DNA of 17,429 nucleotides from an uncultured Clostridium sp. (GCA_934438135.1 CAKSBP010000055.1:1-17429); one strand, 5' to 3'; numbered from the stretch's first letter, positions 1 through 8,157 are shown. Numbers and translations: made by a program. The notes: a model not told the origin generated them from the sequence alone.

Positions 1-1
1 A

Positions 2-124
2 AAGTGGGGGATTTTAATAGAAAAGGAATCTGAAAGCCTTGAATTTATTGGCTTAGAGATTCCGAGAGATTATTATATTTTTGGGAGGACAGAATATACG
101 AAAATTAAAATTGCTGAAGATTAG
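2..124 (+). CDS. 3' end of an unrecognised protein (partial)
   Basis: The reading frame is open from the left edge to a TAG at 122-124, giving 40 residues that end in ...EYTKIKIAED. It contains GLEIPRDYYIFGRTEYTK, mixed charged and aromatic with no transmembrane segment. I do not recognise the family from so short a tail. The assignment as coding rests on the open frame and on the terminator hairpin that starts inside its last codons (108-149), which is a normal arrangement for a gene end. The start and most of the gene lie outside the window. Confidence 0.5.
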   Translation, partial: KWGILIEKESESLEFIGLEIPRDYYIFGRTEYTKIKIAED

Positions 125-149
125 TTTGAACACTAATTTTCAGCAATTT
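108..149. terminator. Bidirectional intrinsic terminator between convergent genes
   Basis: The arms 108-125 and 132-149 pair over 18 positions with one G-U wobble around the loop TTGAAC. On the minus strand the stem is followed directly by a T-rich tract (TTTTAATTTT, from 101-110), good for ending the gene at 186-1829. On the plus strand the T tract is weaker (TTTCTAGTTATTCTAT), and the hairpin overlaps the last codons and stop of the left-edge gene. Confidence 0.8.
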
Positions 150-185
150 CTAGTTATTCTATATTTTGTACCTTGGAAATAGTAT

Positions 186-1829
186 TTATTTCACTTCCAC
201 CACAGTATCCACATCCGTTCCTTCCGTATACGAAATCGTAATCTTATCTCCTTCGCTATACTTCACAACGTTAATGTTATCTGCAACAAGCACATCAAAG
301 ATTGGTTCATATCCATCCAGAATCAGATAATAATGGGTATTTCCATCGATAACAGCCTGTGATATTTTCTTAATTGTACCTGTCAGGCTTAATGCCACAT
401 CCGCATCTTTATCTACAACATGATTGTCACGGAGCAGACTAATATAATTCTTCTCGCATTCTGTAATGGAATCACCGATTGCAACAACAGTATACTGTTC
501 AATATTAACCATCGCATATTTCTTAACCAGGCCGGCACTGTCTTTCAGGGTCATGACGTAGGTTGGTTCATTTGCAATGTTTAAAAGAAGCGGGAAGGTT
601 GCTTTGTAATTTAAGTTTTGGACTTTACCTTCTGCGGAATCCATGGCTGAGTATTCTTTGGCACCAGACATGGAATAGTATTTTGTTTCCGCAGTACGCT
701 GGTTACATAACACGAAGCCGACTAACGATTCATCGCCGCCTACACTGGTAACACCGGTGTAAAGCCATACATCATCGTCAATAGCAATGTAGTTATATCC
801 TTCCGTAGTCTGGAGACAGCCTTTCTGACTGAACAAAGTGTTCAGGTATCCATGTTTTAAAGTACCATAGTAATCATAGTAAGAAATTAACAGGTCAGAA
901 GAATAAACCTGATCGACCCAAGTCGGCACTTTGTTGATAGCATAGTCGGTTGTTTCGCCAGTGATAGCGTTGACTAAAACAGCACGTTTGATATATTCTC
1001 CACCAAACAGACCGATTTTATAGCTTTTTACTGGGCAGATCCAGTATGGAGTTCCTTTATCGTCAATTTCGAAATTTACATTGTCAAAAATATAGGTTGG
1101 GAATTTGAATCTTAAGTAACGGTAAATGTAACGTCCGAAATGTTCAGAGTCGGAATATTTGATGCCTTTGTCCAGCTTGATACATTCTACTTTCTGAGTA
1201 GCCATATCAATAGAAACGTAGGCTGGAATTCCTTCTGAGCGATTGGAAAACCATTTAAAAATATTCCCATATTCCAGCGGGGTTACACGTACAGGCGTAT
1301 TGTTATAGTTAATTTGTGTATAATGTTTGGATACTTCAAACTGCGAGACATATTCTACCATGCTTCCGATTTTTCTGGAACCCAGCAGAGTGGCAGAGTC
1401 TTTGTCCAGAAGTGGAATTTCATTGTAGGAAATCTGCTTGATATCATCCTGAAAATTACCGGTTTCAATGTTGATCAGCTGACGGTATTTCTTCGCATTT
1501 ACAATCGGAGAAGATAAAATATATCCAATAATAAATACAACAATCAGAATCAGCGTGATGGAGAGACAGAACTGTGTCAGTCTGCTTTTCTGGATAAATT
1601 GTTTCACATTAATATGGTGCAGGTTTATCGGTTCTTCTTCTGCTGTATGATTTTTACGAAGCAGGCAGCTGGTGACGGTTAGAATGATAAACAGCACGAT
1701 GATAAATTTCCAAAAGCCTACGGAATGCATGTTAATAGCTGGCAGTGTTATATAATAATATAAGAAGCCAAGTACAGCAGCAATTGCTACACAAACCAGT
1801 GAAAGCTTTAGTTTCGTTGCTTTTTTCAT
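186..1829 (-). CDS. Membrane protein of unknown function, three N-terminal helices and a large soluble region
   Basis: The 547-residue protein starts at an ATG read leftward from 1829, with a perfect AGGAGG about 6 bases upstream. Residues about 8-30, 39-58 and 86-106 are strongly hydrophobic, with a charged link (RKNHTAEEEP) after the second, so it is an integral membrane protein. The remaining roughly 440 residues look soluble and rich in beta strands. VNAITGETTDYAI (about 287-299) resembles the core of a PepSY-like repeat. The last 70 or so residues, starting near LTGTIKKI, have the strand pattern of a small OB-like barrel. Both resemblances are by eye only. I do not recognise the family. 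It is transcribed alone from its own promoter and against both neighbours, so context gives no function. No catalytic motif was seen. Confidence 0.85.
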   Translation of the reverse strand: MKKATKLKLSLVCVAIAAVLGFLYYYITLPAINMHSVGFWKFIIVLFIILTVTSCLLRKNHTAEEEPINLHHINVKQFIQKSRLTQFCLSITLILIVVFIIGYILSSPIVNAKKYRQLINIETGNFQDDIKQISYNEIPLLDKDSATLLGSRKIGSMVEYVSQFEVSKHYTQINYNNTPVRVTPLEYGNIFKWFSNRSEGIPAYVSIDMATQKVECIKLDKGIKYSDSEHFGRYIYRYLRFKFPTYIFDNVNFEIDDKGTPYWICPVKSYKIGLFGGEYIKRAVLVNAITGETTDYAINKVPTWVDQVYSSDLLISYYDYYGTLKHGYLNTLFSQKGCLQTTEGYNYIAIDDDVWLYTGVTSVGGDESLVGFVLCNQRTAETKYYSMSGAKEYSAMDSAEGKVQNLNYKATFPLLLNIANEPTYVMTLKDSAGLVKKYAMVNIEQYTVVAIGDSITECEKNYISLLRDNHVVDKDADVALSLTGTIKKISQAVIDGNTHYYLILDGYEPIFDVLVADNINVVKYSEGDKITISYTEGTDVDTVVEVK

Positions 1830-1873
1830 AATTTTCCTCCTTTTAAACCGGCGTTTGATACCAGTTCATTATC

Positions 1874-1902
1874 ATATTAAAGAATGAAGGGGCAAATGTC
1901 AA
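1874..1902 (-). promoter_or_regulatory. Sigma-A type promoter of the minus-strand membrane protein gene
   Basis: Read on the minus strand: a consensus TTGACA (1897-1902), a 17-base spacer and TAATAT (1874-1879). The leader to the ATG at 1829 is then about 40 bases and contains the AGGAGG site. Both elements and the spacing are near consensus. Confidence 0.75.
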
Positions 1903-1930
1903 ATATTTCTGATAAATTAACTATTTCCTT

Positions 1931-1952
1931 TTGACAGGAAAACTGTTACAAT
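1931..1952 (+). promoter_or_regulatory. Candidate promoter of the rimO-pgsA-cinA group
   Basis: TTGACA lies at 1931-1936 and an extended -10 element TGTTACAAT at 1944-1952 (hexamer TACAAT at 1947-1952). The two are too close (10 bases) to act as one promoter. The likeliest reading is an extended -10 promoter with a poor -35. Read from TTGACA with a normal 17-base spacer, the -10 hexamer would be the poor ATGGTT at 1954-1959. The site is 40-60 bases upstream of the rimO GTG. Confidence 0.4.
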
Positions 1953-1994
1953 AATGGTTAAGGCAAAAAATTAATACATGGAAAGAGGTATAAA

Positions 1995-3326
1995 GTGAAG
2001 ATATTATTCATTTCTTTAGGCTGTGACAAAAACCTGGTAGATAGTGAGGTTATGTTAGGTCTGCTTCGGGAAAATGCATTTGAATTAACTGATGATGAAA
2101 GAGAAGCAGATGTCATCGTTGTAAATACATGCTGCTTTATTAATGATGCAAAAGAAGAAAGCATCAATACAATTTTAGAGATGGCAGAACTGAAAAAGAC
2201 AGGAAACTTAAAAGCATTAATTGCAACAGGATGTCTTGCCCAGAGATATAAGGAAGATATTATTAAAGAAATTCCAGAAGTTGATGCCATTATTGGAACA
2301 ACTGGATATGAGAAAATCGTAGAAGCCATTGAAGGGGTACTGGCAGGCGAGAAACAGAAATTTATTGAAGATATTAACGTAACTCCTCATGAAAAGAAGA
2401 GAAAACGTATTAATACAACTGGTGGATATTATTCTTATTTAAAGATTGCAGAAGGCTGTGATAAAAACTGTACTTACTGCATTATTCCAAAGGTACGTGG
2501 ACATTTTAGAAGCGTTCCAATGGAAGAATTAGTAGAAGAAGCGAAACAGTTAGCCGATGCAGGCGTTGTGGAACTGATTTTAGTTGCGCAGGAAACCACT
2601 CTTTATGGAATGGATTTATATGGTAAAAAATCACTTCCTGCTTTATTAAAAGAACTTTGTAAAATCAGCGGTATTCAGTGGATTCGTATTTTATACTGTT
2701 ACCCAGAAGAAATTACAGACGAGCTGATTGAAACTATTAAGACAGAAGATAAAGTATGTAATTATCTGGATATCCCAATCCAGCATGGAACAGACAACAT
2801 CTTAAAGAGAATGGGACGCCGTACAAATAAACAGGAAATCGTGGATATCGTTGCAAAACTTCGTGAAAACATTCCTGACATTACATTGCGTACGACTTTA
2901 ATTTCTGGATTCCCTGGGGAAACACAAGAAGATCACCAGGAACTGCTGGAGTTCGTAGAAGATATGGAATTTGACCGTCTTGGCGTATTTACTTATTCTG
3001 AAGAAGAAGATACTCCAGCAGCCAGAATGGATGGCCAGATTGATGAAGAAGTAAAAGCCGCAAGAAGAGATGAACTTATGGCAGTGCAGCAGGAAATCGC
3101 ATTCCAAAAAGCACAGGATGCCATTTCTACTAAATTAAAAGTTTTGATAGAAGGAAAACTTCCAGAAGATAACGTGTTTATCGGAAGAACTTACAAAGAT
3201 GCTCCGAATGTAGACGGATATATTTTTGTAAACTCCTCTCAGGAATTGATTTCCGGACAGTTTGTCGATGTATTCGTAACAGATGCAAAAGAATACGATT
3301 TAATTGGGGACGTAATCTGGGAATAG
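1995..3326 (+). CDS. rimO: Ribosomal protein S12 methylthiotransferase RimO
   Basis: RimO is a radical-SAM enzyme that adds a methylthio group to a conserved aspartate of ribosomal protein S12. The 443-residue length is normal. The N-terminal UPF0004/MTTase domain carries the three cluster-binding cysteines C10 (SLGCDKNLVDSE), C46 (VVNTC) and C80 (ATGC). The radical-SAM motif CDKNCTYC gives C155, C159 and C162. A TRAM domain occupies roughly the last 70 residues. SLGCDKN and the short spacing separate it from MiaB and MtaB. The GTG start at 1995 has AGAGG (1984-1988) at 6 bases and places the cysteine motif at the usual distance from the N terminus. pgsA and cinA follow on the same strand. 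Confidence 0.95.
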   Translation: MKILFISLGCDKNLVDSEVMLGLLRENAFELTDDEREADVIVVNTCCFINDAKEESINTILEMAELKKTGNLKALIATGCLAQRYKEDIIKEIPEVDAIIGTTGYEKIVEAIEGVLAGEKQKFIEDINVTPHEKKRKRINTTGGYYSYLKIAEGCDKNCTYCIIPKVRGHFRSVPMEELVEEAKQLADAGVVELILVAQETTLYGMDLYGKKSLPALLKELCKISGIQWIRILYCYPEEITDELIETIKTEDKVCNYLDIPIQHGTDNILKRMGRRTNKQEIVDIVAKLRENIPDITLRTTLISGFPGETQEDHQELLEFVEDMEFDRLGVFTYSEEEDTPAARMDGQIDEEVKAARRDELMAVQQEIAFQKAQDAISTKLKVLIEGKLPEDNVFIGRTYKDAPNVDGYIFVNSSQELISGQFVDVFVTDAKEYDLIGDVIWE

Positions 3327-3349
3327 AAAACACAATGAATTTTGTTTGT

Positions 3350-3382
3350 TACGGTACAGCTTAGTTTTCTGGCTGTGCCGTA
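3350..3382 (+). other. Hairpin between rimO and pgsA
   Basis: Arms 3350-3360 (TACGGTACAGC) and 3372-3382 (GCTGTGCCGTA) pair over 11 positions with one G-U wobble around an 11-base loop. The sequence after it (TAAAATATAG) has no T run, so it does not look like an intrinsic terminator. It may stabilise or separate mRNA segments. Confidence 0.5.
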
Positions 3383-3422
3383 TAAAATATAGTCGTGGAA
3401 ACGCGAGGATAGGAGTATGAAA

Positions 3423-3971
3423 ATGAATTTACCAAACAAATTAACCATGGCAAGGGTAGTAATGATTCCATTTTTTATTTTTTTCATGCTGAGTACATCC
3501 ATTACGGGAAGTAACTACATTGCATGTGCGATTTTTGTGATTGCCAGCTTTACTGACATGCTGGACGGTTATCTCGCAAGAAAATATAAACTGGTCACTA
3601 ATTTTGGAAAATTCATGGACCCTTTGGCGGACAAATTGTTGGTGTGTTCTGCATTAATTTGTTTCCTGGCAGTGGATTCTGTAAATATGCCTGCATGGGT
3701 TGTTATTGTAATTATCAGCCGTGAATTTATTATCAGTGGATTCCGTCTGATTGCATCCGATAATGGAGTAGTTATTGCAGCAAGCTACTGGGGTAAGTTT
3801 AAAACAGTTTCCCAGATGGTAATGTCAGTACTATTAATTCTGAATTTTGATAATAATGTGTTTCAGGTAATTGGACAGGTGTTTGTCTACATATCGGTTA
3901 TTTTAACGATAATTTCATTACTTGACTACATTGTAAAAAACAAAGCTGTTTTAGCAGATGGTCAGAAATAA
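3423..3971 (+). CDS. pgsA: CDP-diacylglycerol--glycerol-3-phosphate 3-phosphatidyltransferase
   Basis: PgsA makes phosphatidylglycerophosphate from CDP-diacylglycerol and glycerol-3-phosphate, the committed step to phosphatidylglycerol, in the cytoplasmic membrane. The 182-residue protein carries the complete CDP-alcohol phosphatidyltransferase signature D-G-x2-A-R-x8-G-x3-D-x3-D: D48, G49, A52, R53, G62, D66 and D70. Several hydrophobic helices surround it. Two starts are possible. ATG 3417 has GAGGA at 3405-3409 (7 bases). ATG 3423 has AGGAG at 3411-3415 (7 bases) and gives MNLPNKLTMAR, a typical family N terminus, so I prefer 3423. The gene lies 51 bases before cinA, probably in the same transcript. 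Confidence 0.93.
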   Translation: MNLPNKLTMARVVMIPFFIFFMLSTSITGSNYIACAIFVIASFTDMLDGYLARKYKLVTNFGKFMDPLADKLLVCSALICFLAVDSVNMPAWVVIVIISREFIISGFRLIASDNGVVIAASYWGKFKTVSQMVMSVLLILNFDNNVFQVIGQVFVYISVILTIISLLDYIVKNKAVLADGQK

Positions 3972-4022
3972 TCTGATTTTGGAGAAAAATATCGTATTAT
4001 AATATCAGAGTGGAGGTAAGCC

Positions 4023-5270
4023 ATGCAGACTGAAATTATCAGTGTAGGAACAGAAATCTTAATGGGAACAATTGTAAATACCAATGCTGCATATCTGTCC
4101 AGGGAATGTACAAAGCTTGGATATCCTGTCTGCTGCCAGCAGGTGGTGGGTGATACAAAGGAAAGTATTATCAAGGCGGTGAAAACAGCTTCCGGCCGTG
4201 CACATCTTCTGATTTTAACAGGAGGGCTTGGACCGACGAAAGATGATTTGACCAAAGATGCCGTAGCAGAGGCCCTAGGGATGAAATTAACGGAAGATGC
4301 GCATACGAAGGAACGAATTAGAAAGTACCTCGAACCTGTATCAGGCAAGGAGATTCCGGAAAATAACTGGAAACAGGCTATGATTTTAGAACACGGTATC
4401 GTGCTGGATAATGAGAATGGGACAGCTCCTGGTATGATTGTAAAGCAGGAAAATTTAACCGTAATTCTGCTTCCAGGACCTCCACGGGAATTAGAACCGA
4501 TGTTTCAGAGCAAGGTAGTTCCTTATCTGGAAAAAGAAGCTTCCAAGGTTGTCCGTTCCAAGACTGTGAAACTATGCAGCCTTCTGGAAAGCAAAGTGGA
4601 AATGAAAATTAAGGATTTAACAGGGAATCAGGGAAATCCTTCGATTGCCACCTATGCAAAACTGGGAGAAGTGGATATTATAGTAACGGCTTCGGGAAAA
4701 GATGAACAGGAGGCAGAAGATTTAATCAGACCGGTTGTTAAGGAATTAAAAAAGCGGTTTGGCGAGGATATTTTTACAACAGATGCATCTGTGTCGTTGG
4801 AAGAATGTGTGGTAAAACTATTAAAAAAGCATGAGTTAAGTTTTATTGCAGCAGAATCCTGTACGGGTGGATTGGTAGCATCTACGCTAATTAATGTACC
4901 GGGGGCTTCCGATGTCATCAAACAGAGCTTTATTACCTATTCCAATAAGGCAAAACGAAAATATCTGGATGTCAGCAAGGAAACGCTGAAAAAATATACA
5001 GAGTACAGTGCAGAGTGTGCTAAGGAAATGGCAAGAGGCGCAGCGATTAACGGTGGCTGCGATGTGGCAGTTTCAGTAACTGGAATTGCAGGTCCGGGAG
5101 GCGGAACAAAAGAGAAGCCGGTCGGACTTGTTTACATTGGCTGCTATGTCAGTGGAAAGGTAACGGTGAAAGAATGTCGTTTTCAAGGAAATCGGGAAAT
5201 GATACGGAAAAAATCCAAGGTATCTGCTTTGGATTTAGTACGTCGATGCGTTCTCGAAAACTATAAATAA
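4023..5270 (+). CDS. cinA: CinA family protein: nucleotide pyrophosphatase-like plus nicotinamide-nucleotide amidase domains
   Basis: This is a full-length two-domain CinA of 415 residues. The N-terminal MoCF-like domain (about 1-170) has GTEILMGTIVNTNAAYLS, TGGLGPTKDDLT (66-77) and LPGPPRELEPMF (150-161). The C-terminal PncC amidase domain (about 257-410) has AAESCTGG with S279, then Y306 and K309 in TYSNKAKR. These match the Ser/Tyr/Lys residues described for CinA amidases, with the same spacing. SVTGIAGPGGGTKEKPVG is also present. The family deamidates NMN in pyridine nucleotide salvage, and the N-terminal domain has been linked to ADP-ribose hydrolysis. The start has GGAGG (4012-4016) at 6 bases. 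recA, a common neighbour in other Firmicutes, is absent here. Confidence 0.95.
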   Translation: MQTEIISVGTEILMGTIVNTNAAYLSRECTKLGYPVCCQQVVGDTKESIIKAVKTASGRAHLLILTGGLGPTKDDLTKDAVAEALGMKLTEDAHTKERIRKYLEPVSGKEIPENNWKQAMILEHGIVLDNENGTAPGMIVKQENLTVILLPGPPRELEPMFQSKVVPYLEKEASKVVRSKTVKLCSLLESKVEMKIKDLTGNQGNPSIATYAKLGEVDIIVTASGKDEQEAEDLIRPVVKELKKRFGEDIFTTDASVSLEECVVKLLKKHELSFIAAESCTGGLVASTLINVPGASDVIKQSFITYSNKAKRKYLDVSKETLKKYTEYSAECAKEMARGAAINGGCDVAVSVTGIAGPGGGTKEKPVGLVYIGCYVSGKVTVKECRFQGNREMIRKKSKVSALDLVRRCVLENYK

Positions 5271-5300
5271 AAATAAAAAATCTATTGTACGTTTTATTAT

Positions 5301-5329
5301 TTTACAAAAAAATTGATTTAACATAAAAT
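5301..5329 (+). promoter_or_regulatory. Candidate promoter for the lipoprotein-to-cheR operon
   Basis: TTTACA (5301-5306), a 17-base spacer and TAAAAT (5324-5329) fit a sigma-A promoter about 55 bases upstream of the lipoprotein GTG. The region is very AT-rich, so chance matches are likely. The consensus TTGACA at 5329-5334 has no acceptable -10 at 16-18 bases. Confidence 0.4.
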
Positions 5330-5383
5330 TGACATAAGAATTTTATATCGTAGCGTTAAGAATATAGAATTGGAGTGAATATT

Positions 5384-5983
5384 GTGTTAAATAAGAAAAC
5401 ACGGAAATATGTATTGTATTTCTGTCTGTTAATGAATATAGGAGCAGTGGCTGGATGCGGCAGTGGAAAAGCTGAAAATAATTCAGTCAAACAGGCTGTT
5501 TCATCCAAGAATCCAGAGGCATCCAAATCTACAAAGGATACTACACCGACAGAACCGGAAAATTCTGCTTCGGTAGAGGATGAACTTTCCATTGCCAGTG
5601 ATATGAAAGAACTTCAGATTTACTGTATTACAGATGATGCCAGTGATAAGGAATCGGTTATCAGCATGATTCCAAAGGATACGAAAGTGACCGCGGAAGT
5701 TGTTGTAAACAGTGTTGCAATAGAGTTTGGCAATCATGGTCTGGAGATTGGAATTGATTCGGTTACAGAGAAAGATGGAACGGTTATTGTCAGCTTTCTT
5801 TTAGGAAAAGCCCCAGCTGCTGACTGCGGTTCCAGTGTGGAAGGTTTGATTTTAGACTGTATTTCCCAGAGTCTTTTGGATAACCTTGATTCCTGTAAGA
5901 AAGTCATTTTTCGTGTAGAAGGAAAAGCTTACGAGAGCGGCCACTTTGCTTTTGGAATAGATGAAGCGTACGATTGGAAATAA
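5384..5983 (+). CDS. Lipoprotein with a GerMN-like C-terminal region
   Basis: The 199-residue protein has a type II signal peptide: positively charged LNKKTRK, a hydrophobic stretch, then lipobox VAGC with the lipidated cysteine at about residue 25 (MNIGAVAGCGSG). A Ser/Thr/Lys/Glu/Pro-rich linker runs to about residue 65. The remainder resembles a GerMN domain, the fold in spore germination protein GerM and related lipoproteins, especially LLDNLDSCKKVIFRVEGKA. That assignment is by eye. I chose the GTG at 5384, which has GGAG (5372-5375) at 8 bases. An in-frame GTG at 5375 overlaps that ribosome site and is unlikely. It precedes the RpiR-type regulator by 18 bases, so the two are probably cotranscribed. 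A role at the cell surface or spore envelope is inference. Confidence 0.8.
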   Translation: MLNKKTRKYVLYFCLLMNIGAVAGCGSGKAENNSVKQAVSSKNPEASKSTKDTTPTEPENSASVEDELSIASDMKELQIYCITDDASDKESVISMIPKDTKVTAEVVVNSVAIEFGNHGLEIGIDSVTEKDGTVIVSFLLGKAPAADCGSSVEGLILDCISQSLLDNLDSCKKVIFRVEGKAYESGHFAFGIDEAYDWK

Positions 5984-6001
5984 AAGCAAGGGGAAAGAAC
6001 A

Positions 6002-6877
6002 TTGCAGGATGATGTAATTACAAGAATCAGCAAAGCAGGCAGAAAGTTCAGTAAAGGACAAAAGCTGCTTGCTGACTACATTCTGAAGAATTATGAAAGA
6101 GCTGTATTTATGTCTGCTGCCAAACTTGGACAGGCGGTAGGCGTTAGTGAGTCTACGGTGTCACGTTTTGCAGTGATATTAGGATATGATGGATTCCCAA
6201 AGTTTCATGAAGCACTGGAAGAGGTTGTGAAAAATAAACTAAATGCAGTCCAGCGTCTTGAAATGACCCATGACCGGATAAACCAGGAAAATGTAATTAA
6301 GACGGTTCTGCAGAGTGATGCAGAGAAAATCCGGACAACCATGGAGCAGATTGATCAGGATGCGTTCAACCGTGCAGTAGAAACGATTTTAAAGGCGAAG
6401 ACAATTTATATTGTGGGAGTCAGAAGCAGTGCACCGCTGGCGAGTTTTCTGGCATTCTATCTAAACTATGTATTTACTCAGGTGAAGCTGATTGAATCCA
6501 ACAGTATGGGCGAAATGTTTGAAAAACTAATTCATATGGAAGCAGAGGATGTCATTATCGGCATCAGTTTTCCAAGATATTCGCTTAGTACGATCCGGGC
6601 TTTGGAATTTGCCAAAAATAAAAATACAACTATTATTACTATTACTGACAGCTTAAAATCACCACTTACGCAGTATGCAGACTGTAATCTAACTGCTAAT
6701 AGTGATATGGCATCAGTTGTGGATTCTTTAGTTGCGCCGATGAGTGTAATAAATGCCCTCATTGTTGCAATTTTTTTAAAGCGCCAGGATACGGTGTTTC
6801 AGACACTGGCATCTATGGAAGAGATGTGGCGGGATTACCACATTTATGAAGTAGATGATGATGAAACTGGCCAATAA
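6002..6877 (+). CDS. MurR/RpiR family transcriptional regulator (HTH plus SIS domain)
   Basis: This is a 291-residue regulator. Residues about 1-77 form an RpiR-type helix-turn-helix domain, with MSAAKLGQAVGVSESTVSRF (37-56) as the recognition helices. A SIS sugar-phosphate binding domain spans about 115-255 (TIYIVGVRSSAPLASFLAFY, IGISFPRYSLSTIRAL, ITITDSLKSPLTQYAD). The family usually senses phosphosugars and controls sugar or amino-sugar catabolism, but no sugar gene lies nearby. The start is a TTG at 6002 with AAGGGGA (5989-5995) at 6 bases. No ATG would keep the whole DNA-binding domain. It sits between the lipoprotein and the flavoprotein gene, 22 bases before the latter. Its ligand and target sites are unknown. 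Confidence 0.92.
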   Translation: MQDDVITRISKAGRKFSKGQKLLADYILKNYERAVFMSAAKLGQAVGVSESTVSRFAVILGYDGFPKFHEALEEVVKNKLNAVQRLEMTHDRINQENVIKTVLQSDAEKIRTTMEQIDQDAFNRAVETILKAKTIYIVGVRSSAPLASFLAFYLNYVFTQVKLIESNSMGEMFEKLIHMEAEDVIIGISFPRYSLSTIRALEFAKNKNTTIITITDSLKSPLTQYADCNLTANSDMASVVDSLVAPMSVINALIVAIFLKRQDTVFQTLASMEEMWRDYHIYEVDDDETGQ

Positions 6878-6899
6878 ATAGAAAGGCAGATTTATACGA

Positions 6900-8135
6900 A
6901 TGGGAAAAGTGATTGTAGTAGGTGGTGGAGCTGCTGGAATGCTGGCAGGTCTTATTGCGGCCAGACAAGGACACAAAGTCCGCATACTGGAGAAAAACGA
7001 GAAACTGGGCAAGAAACTTTTTATTACTGGAAAAGGAAGATGCAATATAACAAATGCAGCGGATATGGAAATTTTATTTGATAATGTAGTCTCAAATAAA
7101 AAGTTTTTATACAGTTCCTTTTATAATTTCACAAATTATGATATGATTAATTTATTAGAAAGCCTAGGCGTGAAGACGAAGGTAGAACGAGGTGACAGGG
7201 TATTTCCTGCTTCCGATAAGTCCAGTGATGTCATCAGAGGACTTCAGTCCGAGTTAGAGCGTCTTGGTGTGAAAATAGAATTTCATACAGAAGTAAAAGA
7301 ACTGGTAGTAGAAGAGGGTGTCTGTAAAGGTGTAACAGTAAAAGGTATGAGAGGCGTATTAGCTGCGACTTCTGTTATTGTCTGCACAGGTGGATTCTCT
7401 TATCAGATGACCGGTTCAACTGGAGATGGATATCGTTTTGCAGAAGAAAACGGACATAAAGTAATACCAGTTCATCCATCTTTAGTTCCATTGGAAATCA
7501 AAGAAAGCTTTGCTAAAGAAATGCAGGGACTTTCTTTAAAAAATGTACAGGTATCTATTTATAACGGAAAGAAAAACATATATGAGAATTTTGGAGAAAT
7601 GCTGTTCACCCATTTTGGCGTCAGCGGTCCTTTGATTCTCAGCGCAAGCAGTTATATTACAAAATGGGTCAGTGAAGGCAGGGAATTAAAGCTGGTGCTG
7701 GATGTAAAACCAGCTTTATCCAACGAACAGCTGGATGCCAGACTTCTGCGCGATTTTGAAAAAAATATAAATAGACAGTTTAAAAATGTATTAGATGAGC
7801 TCCTTCCGAAGAAAATGATTCCCGTGATTATAAAATTATCAGGAATTGATCCGGAGAAAAAAGCAAATGCTATTACAAAGGAAGAACGGGCAAATCTGGT
7901 TTCTGTTATGAAAGGATTAACAATGCATATTGCAGGACTGCGTGGATTTAATGAAGCTATCATTACAAAAGGCGGAGTCAATGTGAAAGAAATTAATCCT
8001 GCAACCATGGAATCCAAGCTGGTTCAAGGACTGTTTTTTGCAGGAGAAGTTTTGGATCTGGATGCGCTTACCGGTGGTTTTAATCTGCAGATAGCATGGT
8101 CAACTGCTTATACAGCAGGAATTTCTGTATATTAA
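6900..8135 (+). CDS. NAD(P)/FAD-dependent oxidoreductase, HI0933/BaiN-like flavoprotein
   Basis: This 411-residue flavoprotein has an N-terminal Rossmann dinucleotide-binding motif (VVGGGAAGMLAG, G8-G10-G13). It also has the family block GKKLFITGKGRCNITN (about 37-52) and RVFPASDKSSDV, and ends in GLFFAGEVLDLDALTGGFN followed by QIAWSTAYTAG, the FAD-binding C-terminal block. It is the family annotated variously as HI0933-like, aminoacetone oxidase-like or BaiN. BaiN has been linked to bile acid 7-dehydroxylation, but most members have no proven substrate and none should be assumed here. The ATG at 6900 has only AAAGG about 13 bases upstream, a long spacing that suggests modest initiation or translational coupling. 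cmk follows after 22 bases. Confidence 0.93.
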   Translation: MGKVIVVGGGAAGMLAGLIAARQGHKVRILEKNEKLGKKLFITGKGRCNITNAADMEILFDNVVSNKKFLYSSFYNFTNYDMINLLESLGVKTKVERGDRVFPASDKSSDVIRGLQSELERLGVKIEFHTEVKELVVEEGVCKGVTVKGMRGVLAATSVIVCTGGFSYQMTGSTGDGYRFAEENGHKVIPVHPSLVPLEIKESFAKEMQGLSLKNVQVSIYNGKKNIYENFGEMLFTHFGVSGPLILSASSYITKWVSEGRELKLVLDVKPALSNEQLDARLLRDFEKNINRQFKNVLDELLPKKMIPVIIKLSGIDPEKKANAITKEERANLVSVMKGLTMHIAGLRGFNEAIITKGGVNVKEINPATMESKLVQGLFFAGEVLDLDALTGGFNLQIAWSTAYTAGISVY

Positions 8136-8157
8136 GTTTTTACTTTAGGAGGTACAA

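Noticed and set aside
57..70. A 14-base match, AGATTCCGAGAGAT, reappears inverted at 17357-17370
   Set aside because: In a 17-kb window about one such 14-base match is expected by chance, and one copy is inside a coding region.
1978..1998. Tiny ORF (ATG to TGA, six codons) overlapping the rimO GTG
   Set aside because: It has no ribosome site and its internal sequence supplies the rimO ribosome site, so it is probably accidental.
5329..5334. Consensus TTGACA upstream of the lipoprotein gene
   Set aside because: At 16-18 bases downstream there is no acceptable -10 hexamer (AGCGTT at 17), so TTTACA/TAAAAT was preferred.
7652..8017. 121-codon minus-strand ORF, one of several long antisense ORFs opposite conserved genes
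   Set aside because: It lies wholly within the conserved flavoprotein gene, lacks a ribosome site and its translation has no recognisable feature.
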